From assembly GCA_036925085.1 (NCBI GenBank), contig JAUPFP010000061.1:361001-425000 (forward strand): a stretch of DNA of 64,000 bases. The letters are read 5' to 3'. A program made the position numbers and the translations under genes. Below, one piece after another: positions 57,048 through 64,000 of the stretch. The stretch comes from Brachycybe producta. Lineage: Eukaryota; Arthropoda; Diplopoda; Playtdesmida; Andrognathidae. How positions within the stretch are numbered: the first letter of the stretch is position 1; each line of letters opens with the position of its first letter. The notes under the pieces were generated by a model. That model was not told the origin of the DNA, did not search any database, and saw only the letters and a program-made list of their open reading frames with translations.

Positions 57048-59741
57048 ATGGCGTTCGATAAGATGATTGGAATTTTGCTGTTGTGGACGATAGCAGTCAC
57101 GGGACAGGAATATTACGACATCGAAATTTGTAATTGGAAGAAAGGTGAAAAGGTTTGCAAAGAAGCGGTTATAAACAGTCCGGAACCGTATTCGGATAAA
57201 ATGTGCCCGCAAAATGGTTGCAGAGAATGTATGGTTAAATGGGTTACAAAATTAATAAGTAAAGAGGGAAAAAGCGAATCAGCTGTAGAATTTCAAGTTA
57301 AGCAAACAGAAGAAACAAATGGTAACAGTGAAATGTATAAGTGCCAAAATAGAGGAATGCCATGTAGTTGTGCTAAAAATGATACTTGTTCAGGAACAGA
57401 ACAATATTGCAAAAGCACAAGAAAATGCGCAAGTAAGAAGACAGAATGTCATTGCGAAATAGTTCGAGCAAATACAAGATTAATACATGTGAACAAAAAG
57501 GGTATTGAATCAGAAGGATTTGAAATAATATCTTATAGAGAATGTTACTTCAACACATCTGAGTTAAAATATGGAAGGAAAAGAAAACGTATTGGGCGAA
57601 ATTTATTGGGAATGGATACATTCAAAATTGAGGAAGGGGTAAACTTCATCAAATTTAATGATCCCGTCATAACAGTAAGTGCAGAAGGCACAGTTATAAT
57701 TAGAAAAGACGGAGTAGAAAGAAGTTTACATGTGGGAAAAAAGAAACAGGTTATTATAAATCCTGAATTTGGTATGGAATCTGGTACCCTTCATATCATC
57801 TTCATTTCCACAGAAGGTCATATGATGGAAGGAAAGTTCCATATTGAAGGTAAAGATATATGTCACAGATTAAAATGTGTTTTATGTTATGAGTTTGTCT
57901 ATAATATTCAATGTATGCCAACATATCTAACATATGCTATAATCATATTATTGATGTTAATGACTAGTATTGTTGTTTTATATATCAAAGCAGTGTTGAA
58001 ATCATTATGGAATTTATTATCTTGGTTTATTATGTGTTCATTGTTTATATATCGTATTGGTAAAAAGTGTTTAAAGGTATCTATGGTTATTGGTGTCGCT
58101 AGTGGTCGATCCGTAAAAAATAAAGTCAAAAAGGTTAAAGATAAGTATGATGATTTGGAAACAGGTACTTTATCAAGAAATAGTATCCTGAGTCCAACAG
58201 TCATTACTATAATAATTTTGATAGGATTTTTATTAAGTTTGGTTTCAAGTGCACAAGCGAAATGCACAGAACATAAAATGATAAAATCACAAATTACTGA
58301 ATGTCAAGAAACGAATCAGGGACAAAAATGTTCCCTAGCCACATCAATACAGGTAACTTTAACCAATTTAGAGTATACTGCATGTTTATGGCTAACTGAT
58401 CATCAAGAAAACTATGTTGCAAGTGTTGAAATAAGATTTGAAAGTGTAAATTGTGAATGGCGAACGGAAAGATTATACTATACATTTCCAACCGAACTAT
58501 TCACTTTAAATCAAATTGCATGTCCTCAAAATAAGTATTGTGGATGGGGAGATCATTGTCACCCAGATTACAAATTTGAATTGTTAACTAAAGAAGCTTT
58601 AGATTGGCCAGGAGTAACAGATTGTTTTCCAGGTGATTCTGGAACTTCATGTTTTATTGCCAGTAGACAACCATGTCATCATTTCCGATGGTATTTGAAA
58701 CCTGATTATAAAAATGTATTTGAAGTAAGAAAAATTTCTAGTATGAAGTGTCACCCTAAAATAATATTGACTATTAAGAATAATGATACTGAGACAAAAT
58801 ATGCAATCCGGTCGGCAAAAGAAGTGCCCGATCAAATATATGTTGAAGTAGTTGGAGTTTTTGATCAAGCTACTGATATTATTTCCAAGCATTTGATAAT
58901 CAAACATGGGAATGGGTCAGAAGCTTATTTAGATACAGCTGCAGAATTCTCAAGACCCTATAGAGGCCAAATTGGGGATGTACAAGCTGGTGAAGCCATA
59001 TCAAAGGATTTTTTATTTGATAAAAGAATGGTAGAATGTAGTTTCTTTGAGTCACGAATGACTTGTACGAAACAACAATCATATCTAGAATTAATGATGC
59101 AAAGTAAAAGGAATCTAATACCTATGGCATTAACGAATCATAAAGTGTTTGTTGACAAAGAAGGCCGATTGAAATCTTCTTTAATTGTATCTAGCCCAGC
59201 AGTAGTACATTTAATAGTAGAAAACTATCAGGTCATATTAAGTACAGTTCGAGTGTGTCCCCGTATATTAAGAATAGTAGCTCATCAGGGGTGTTATTCT
59301 TGCTCAATATTAGCAGTAGTGCAAATTGAAGCAATTAGCACATGTTTTCCAGGAACAGTAACAATTACCTTTGAAGACATACCTATGAGTACCAGAGCTC
59401 TCACTCTCACTACTAGTGCCAAAATATATGATATACAGATACAGATTAGTAAAAAATGTATTTCCGATAAAGTGTGTTTACAATCGCGAGTTGGAGTGTC
59501 GTGCGAGAAATTTGAAGGATGCTTCGAAGAACCACAGTTGAATCTTCAAAGAACTTTCGATGCTCGTGTTACATCTGTTGGAGGATATTCTCCAGGCGAC
59601 GAATTTACGTTCTCATCAATCTTTCCAAACTTTTTGGGAAGCTTGGGATCTATGTTCTACGCTCCGTTCATGATCGGACTAAGTATATTAGGATCATGTT
59701 TTGTGTTTTCATGTGTGCTCAGCATGATGCGAATGAGATAA
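57048..59741 (+). CDS. env: Envelope glycoprotein, phlebovirus Gn-Gc-like
   Basis: 897 residues, 13 bases after a good 3' splice site. Signal peptide about 1-19. Cys-rich first ectodomain (about 20-290) with N-glycosylation sites and a basic cluster RKRKR near 177. Two membrane segments (about 293-314 and 319-337), a basic cytoplasmic loop, then a third hydrophobic segment (about 384-404) ending SSAQA, which looks like an internal signal. The second, Cys-rich ectodomain runs to about 870 with WGDHCHPD and CFPGDSGTSC clusters, and a final membrane segment covers about 871-893. This two-glycoprotein plan and the Cys pattern fit bunyaviral (phlebovirus-type) Gn/Gc, whose Gc is a class II fusion protein. 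The classical errantivirus env is instead baculovirus F-like. Assigned by layout and motifs, not by search. Confidence 0.8.
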   Translation: MAFDKMIGILLLWTIAVTGQEYYDIEICNWKKGEKVCKEAVINSPEPYSDKMCPQNGCRECMVKWVTKLISKEGKSESAVEFQVKQTEETNGNSEMYKCQNRGMPCSCAKNDTCSGTEQYCKSTRKCASKKTECHCEIVRANTRLIHVNKKGIESEGFEIISYRECYFNTSELKYGRKRKRIGRNLLGMDTFKIEEGVNFIKFNDPVITVSAEGTVIIRKDGVERSLHVGKKKQVIINPEFGMESGTLHIIFISTEGHMMEGKFHIEGKDICHRLKCVLCYEFVYNIQCMPTYLTYAIIILLMLMTSIVVLYIKAVLKSLWNLLSWFIMCSLFIYRIGKKCLKVSMVIGVASGRSVKNKVKKVKDKYDDLETGTLSRNSILSPTVITIIILIGFLLSLVSSAQAKCTEHKMIKSQITECQETNQGQKCSLATSIQVTLTNLEYTACLWLTDHQENYVASVEIRFESVNCEWRTERLYYTFPTELFTLNQIACPQNKYCGWGDHCHPDYKFELLTKEALDWPGVTDCFPGDSGTSCFIASRQPCHHFRWYLKPDYKNVFEVRKISSMKCHPKIILTIKNNDTETKYAIRSAKEVPDQIYVEVVGVFDQATDIISKHLIIKHGNGSEAYLDTAAEFSRPYRGQIGDVQAGEAISKDFLFDKRMVECSFFESRMTCTKQQSYLELMMQSKRNLIPMALTNHKVFVDKEGRLKSSLIVSSPAVVHLIVENYQVILSTVRVCPRILRIVAHQGCYSCSILAVVQIEAISTCFPGTVTITFEDIPMSTRALTLTTSAKIYDIQIQISKKCISDKVCLQSRVGVSCEKFEGCFEEPQLNLQRTFDARVTSVGGYSPGDEFTFSSIFPNFLGSLGSMFYAPFMIGLSILGSCFVFSCVLSMMRMR

Positions 59742-60307
59742 CTGTACTCATCTTTCACTATGAAACAACAGTGAAAGGGAGAAGACTATTTTCTCAATAT
59801 TGCATCTATAATATACATCGAGAAGAATTATCTACAACAACGATACTGTAGAAGTTGTGACATTTTACCAGGTGATAAAATCTGTGAAAATGTACCAAAA
59901 AAGACTTCTAAAACAGTTTAAAGAAAGACATCAAAGAAAAGATCAGCCCATGACATCACACAAAAAGATGAACATGGATGATTTCTAAACATCATAAAGG
60001 TTGGAAAGAAGGAAAAAATTCAAGACATCAGAGATGAAAAGAATCAAGACATCAATGAAGAGAGAATTCAAGACTTCTGAGAATAATTAAGAGAAGACAG
60101 CAGATGGACAGCGTGGAAGACCACAGGAATCCATATGATTAAAGGCATCACGAAGATATGAAGATGACCAAGTGTGATGGCACGAAAGACTGAATTTCTG
60201 AACTTATTTGTGAGTAGAGACTTAATGGAAATAGTGTGTTTTTAGATGTGAAATTTAAGGTGTTATTAGGTTAGATTTGATGGTTAGGATGTAACATTTT
60301 TGAGAGT

Positions 60308-60520
60308 GAAGAGTGAAGGGAAAACATAGAATAATTTGAAAATAGAATTGGTACAGTAGAAAAATGAAGAAATTAATGTCCAATGAAGAGTGAAGGGAAA
60401 ACATAGAATAATTTGAAAATAGAATTGGTACAGTAGAAAAATGAAGAAATTAATGTCCAATAAAGAGTGAAGAGAAAACATAGAATAATTTGAAAATAGA
60501 ATTGGTACAGTAAAGAAACA
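60308..60520 (+). repeat. 77-base tandem repeat after env
   Basis: Two full and one partial copy of a unit containing GAAGAGTGAAGGGAAAACAT and AATTGGTACAGTAGAAAAAT. Copies differ at only a few bases. Minus-strand ORFs here follow from the repeat. Confidence 0.85.
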
Positions 60521-60677
60521 AAGATGAAATTGATGTCGAAGGAAACAAGAAAATATGTGAACTTTATATATAGAACATAGAATGATGTTGCTTATAAACT
60601 AGTATTATATTAGTAGTATCCTGATTATCTAACAAAAACAGGGCTTATTTTAATATTACTTATATATTATTGGAGAT

Positions 60678-60880
60678 ATCCTGTCGACTATATAATTGTA
60701 TCGACTGTGTATCCGGTCGACCATATAACCAAGCAGAAATTATGCTAATACCTATGTAACGGTTGGCTAATGAAGTAGTATCCTGTTGACAAAGCAAAAG
60801 TAAAGTGAAGAGAAAATAGGAAACATGATGTAAAAGGGTATATCCTGTCGACAAAATAATGGAAGATAATCCTGTCGGCT
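60678..60880 (+). repeat. ATCCTGTCGAC motifs complementary to the primer-binding site
   Basis: ATCCTGTCGACT at 60678-60689, ATCCGGTCGACC at 60711-60722, ATCCTGTTGAC at 60780-60790, ATCCTGTCGAC at 60842-60852, ATCCTGTCGGCT at 60869-60880. The first equals 12 bases of the tRNA end that the site at 46283-46300 is expected to bind. Confidence 0.75.
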
Positions 60881-61131
60881 AAAGGAATACTAAACAAAAA
60901 ACAGCAATGATGACAGAATCATATTGGTGAGACGTAAAGTCTTAATGATCCAATGAAAATTGATTCGGAAGAAATTCCCTTGCATAAAATATCACAAAGA
61001 TGATAGCAAGAAAATCTGAGCTGACTTAGAAATCATACAAGATATGATTATACACACTTAATAAACATAAAGTTAATTAAAGGGATTGAAAGGGATTTTG
61101 TATTGACATTGATAAAGAGAAGTAACATTTT

Positions 61132-61143
61132 AGGGGGTAGGGA
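61132..61143 (+). promoter_or_regulatory. Polypurine tract
   Basis: AGGGGGTAGGGA directly abuts the 3' LTR start, as needed to prime plus-strand DNA. A single T interrupts it. Confidence 0.75.
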
Positions 61144-63349
61144 TGTTAGGTGTTGAAAAAATAAGTAAAGCAACACCTAACAATAATTTGAAAGAGGGGC
61201 AGAAATTAGTAAAAGAGAAAATTAAAATAAAGTAAAAAGAGAAAGAGGCGGAGCTAGAAAGAGAAACAATGAAAGAGAAGTAAAAAAGAGAAGAAAAAAT
61301 GAGGAAATAAAAAATGGCGGGAAAGTAGTAGTAAAAGAGGGGGTGGATAAAGTATGAATGAATCACACCCACACACACACACTCATAGTAAACAGAGGCA
61401 AAAAAGGGAGAGGCTGAAAAAAGTAAAAGAAACCCACCCACCCATAAGAGAATGACGAAGCAAGAAGAAAGTCAAAGAAAGGGGGGAAACAAAAAAGAAA
61501 CCCACCCACACAAGTAAAAAGTAATAAAAAGTTTTTAAAGAAAACAAGAGAGGGGGGAAATAGAAAGACTAAACCCACCCACACACACTTTAGAAGGGTG
61601 AGCCCAAATAAGTGTACCATGTTAAATAAAAACTTTTTTACAAAATTAAATGTAATTAAAGAATGAAAAGAGTGGAAAACATACTATAAAGTGTAATAGA
61701 TAGATAGATGAAGTGGTTAATTAACCTGATATAATCTGATTACCTAGTGGAGTGTAAAATAAGAGAAAAGTAAAGTTGAACAATGAAAAAGTTTAAATGT
61801 GACACTTAAAGAAGAAAAACATATGGTTTATACTTCATACTCACACGGTAGAAGACCACCTGTTTTACAAATAATTATGACGTCATTATAGAAAAAAAAA
61901 TAAAAAGAAAGAAGGGATGGAAAAAGTGTAACAAGATACTTTTTACCATACACTCTCTTCAATATGCAAAACAGCAAAGTAATAAAAAGTTTAAAAGAAA
62001 AAGTAAAGCACATAACAGGTTCTCAACACATTAAGAAAAGGGCCGTTAATAATATATAGAGTATATTGAAGACTATAGAGAGGAAACTTATGAATGAGTA
62101 TAATGAAATGAATGGAACAATATGTGAAGTCAAACATAACCCAAAAGAGGTACCGACAAGTAGCGAAAGAGTTGTATGATGTTAGGGTTCTCAACAGAGT
62201 AGGGGTAAAAGGGCCAAAATCGTATTTAAATAGAAATACATTTCGGAGGGCCTAGAAAACCAAATAAAGGAACATTGGGAATGTTAGTCATTCAAATGAA
62301 ATGTTATGAGTTGCCGAAAACTAAAACTTTCGATGAAAAGTTAAAAGGTTAACTATACTAATTCATAGAAAATGACGGTTAGTGGAAATAACAGTATGTA
62401 TCGACGATCGTAAAAAATTTATAAAAAATCCAAATTGTAATTTTACGACCGGATGCATATTAGGCAGATGTTCGTAGAAGAAGATCAAAAGCCAGTTGAC
62501 CGATTGGTTATTTTAATTTTAGAAAATTAATTCTAACCAATCAGAATACTTAAAATTCATTTCTGACTAAACAAGATGCGATGAACATCGTATTCTAGAG
62601 AGAGTCCTACATTGGAGTTCTAGAAGAGAGGACATATGTTATAGATTTAGTAAAAAGAAAGAAGTCATTTGGACTTAGAATTATTTTGAATTGAGTTTGT
62701 GAAGTCATTTAGACTTAGAATTATTTTGAATTGAGTTTGTGAAGTCATTTGGATTTAGAATTATTTTGAATTGAGTTTGTGAAGTCATTTAGACTTAGAA
62801 TTATTTTGAATTGAGTTTGTGAAGTCATTTGGACTTAGAATTATTTTGAATTCAGTTTGTGAAGTCATTTAGACTTAGAATTATTTTGAATTGAGTTTGT
62901 GAAGTCATTTGGACTTAGAATTATTTTGAATTGAGTTTGTGAAGTCATTTAGACTTAGAATTATTTTGAATTGAGGTTGTGAAGTCATTTGGACTTAGAG
63001 TTGTTTTGAGTTGAGTTTGTGAAGTGTTTTGAGAAATAAACCTAGGAGTTGGTTTTTCATGTAATTTGGATTTTGAGTCTGAGACCAGGAAAGTGTTTTC
63101 ACGAAGCTATAATTCTCCGAAGACAACAAGAAGCCATCTAAGGTAAGGTTAACAACTCTTGTTATCTTTATTAGGCCCAGTCCAAGAAAATTAAAAAATT
63201 ACTACCACTCACTGATAAACTACAAAACCCATTCCCTACATAAGCCTTCATTGGCTGGGAGGGTCGAACCCTAAACCCAATAGGTACTATTTGGCTGAAA
63301 GGGGAATCACAGAACACCACTGTGATAGCCGTGAAAACGGAAACTTACA
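61144..63349 (+). repeat. 3' LTR
   Basis: Same length as the 5' LTR and, by eye, the same sequence: start hairpin 61144-61182, tandem repeat 62661-63020, AATAAA at 63035-63040, donor at 63143. The copy of the donor could splice element transcripts that read through, or host transcripts, into downstream UGT 3 sequence. Confidence 0.92.
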
Positions 63350-63367
63350 GACCCAAGTAGCTGTAGT

Positions 63368-63719
63368 CAGGGGCGGATTTACCTATAAGCTAAAAAAGCT
63401 GCAGCTTAGGGCCTCACTATACAAAATGGGCCTCACTTCATCAAAAAATATTTTTTCATTTTTAACACAGTTTTACAAAGTTAAGATAAAATAATGAAAG
63501 ATGATATTCCATGTGATATTTCGAATTTTTTTGAGCCTCATGATAAATTGTTCAGGGGAGAGAACTTTTAGCAGGTTAAAGAGGATAAAAAATGAATACA
63601 GAACTACAATGCACCAAAGTAAACTCTCCTCCCTGGGTATTTTGTGCATCGAGAATGACAAGCTTCGAAGCCTATCCTTTGATGATATAATAACCAACTT
63701 TTCTATGATTAAGTCGTGA
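63368..63719 (+). pseudogene. hAT transposon remnant: 5' end joined to dimerisation domain
   Basis: CAGGGGCGGATTTACC at 63368 is a typical hAT terminal repeat. About 130 bases on, a frame ending at 63719 reads NCSGERTFSRLKRIKNEYRT, then TMHQSKLSSLGILCIEND. This is the C-terminal hAT dimerisation region with its ERxFS motif. The transposase core is deleted, so this is an internally deleted copy. Start and codon phase before the motif are uncertain. Confidence 0.8.
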
Positions 63720-64000
63720 AAGAAAATGGTCTGAAATTTTTGTTTTCTATTTTATATTTTGTATTTCTCATATTGTTTCATACCACAAATGTAGATGGGC
63801 AATTTCATGAAATTCATTTTGTTGAAATATTTTGTGAAATATTTCATGAGTTGTGAAATTTATTGAAAAATAAACACACATAGAAACATGAGATATTAGG
63901 AGCATGCACAAGCGGCATTATGCTATCTATACATATTAGTGCATCCAGTGCAATCCAGGACCTATCGACCAATCTATTGAATGCGATTCTTAGATCCGAA
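63720..64000. other. AT-rich end of window, no gene seen
   Basis: Probably the 3' end of the hAT remnant followed by UGT 3 intron. TGAAATATTTC-type words give small palindromes. UGT 3 exon 4 is not here. Confidence 0.35.

Larger units (their letters stand above)
59742..61131 (+). other. 3' region between env and the 3' LTR
   Basis: No ORF of note. About 59925-60130 is purine-rich with repeated AAGACATCA and ATTCAAGACATC words. 60308-60520 is a 77-base tandem repeat (copies from 60308, 60385 and a partial one from 60462). 60678-60880 carries several copies of ATCCTGTCGAC. A purine run, AGGGGGTAGGGA (61132-61143), serves as polypurine tract. Confidence 0.7.
44072..63349 (+). mobile_element. 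Endogenous retrovirus-like Ty3/gypsy element, 19.3 kb, complete
   Basis: LTRs at 44072-46277 and 61144-63349 (2206 bases each, constant offset 17072, no difference seen by eye), with target duplication GACC at 44068-44071 and 63350-63353. Internal order: primer site, 1.7-kb leader, ten small ORFs (48033-51066), gag, pol, a repeat-bearing spacer, env, a repeat-bearing 3' region, polypurine tract. All main ORFs are open, so it is young and possibly active or infectious for its host. It resembles errantiviruses in layout, but env is phlebovirus-like and the cassette before gag is, to my knowledge, without parallel. It lies sense-oriented in UGT 3 intron 3. Confidence 0.93.

Overview
This is animal genomic DNA, most likely from an arthropod. 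It is AT-rich, its genes are split by GT-AG introns, and most of it is transposon-derived. The arthropod call rests on three things: the UDP-glycosyltransferase (UGT) family present, a retrovirus-like Ty3/gypsy element whose primer-binding site fits tRNA-Ser as in insect errantiviruses, and a degenerate CCTAA-rich stretch like the arthropod telomere repeat. I cannot name the order; a springtail or an insect would both fit.

Host genes: three tandem UGT paralogues lie on the + strand, with a broken exon-1 copy at the left edge (1-262). UGT 1 (5987-10793) and UGT 2 (16284-31821) each have five exons of nearly identical size and each read through to 528 residues. UGT 3 (36200-42070) shows exons 1-3 only; its last two exons must lie to the right of the window. 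UGT 2 has Asn where its neighbours carry the presumed catalytic Asp. Introns 1 and 3 hold most of the mobile DNA.

Mobile DNA in and around UGT 2: intron 3 holds a + strand solo LTR (19957-20642), followed after one shared 4-base target copy by a complete minus-strand LTR element (20647-30922). That element has gag and protease but no reverse transcriptase or integrase, and carries an unrecognised 725-residue ORF where pol and env would be. Diverged LTRs of the same family recur at about 4.3-5.3, 14.6, 37.9 and 40.4-40.9 kb. MITEs, foldback repeats, LINE tails and hAT remnants fill much of the rest.

The main discovery candidate is the 19.3-kb endogenous retrovirus-like element at 44072-63349, sitting sense-oriented in intron 3 of UGT 3. 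It has 2206-base LTRs with no difference that I can see, a GACC target duplication, a tRNA-Ser-type primer site, gag, a full pol and an env resembling a phlebovirus Gn-Gc precursor. Between the leader and gag lies a 3-kb cassette of ten small ORFs. Nine are paralogues built on one module, C-P-x4-C-x12-15-C-x2-H (11 modules in all), in an order that records block duplication. I know of no described retroelement with such a cassette. The element also carries hairpin repeats between pol and env, and several copies of a motif complementary to its own primer-binding site between env and the 3' LTR.
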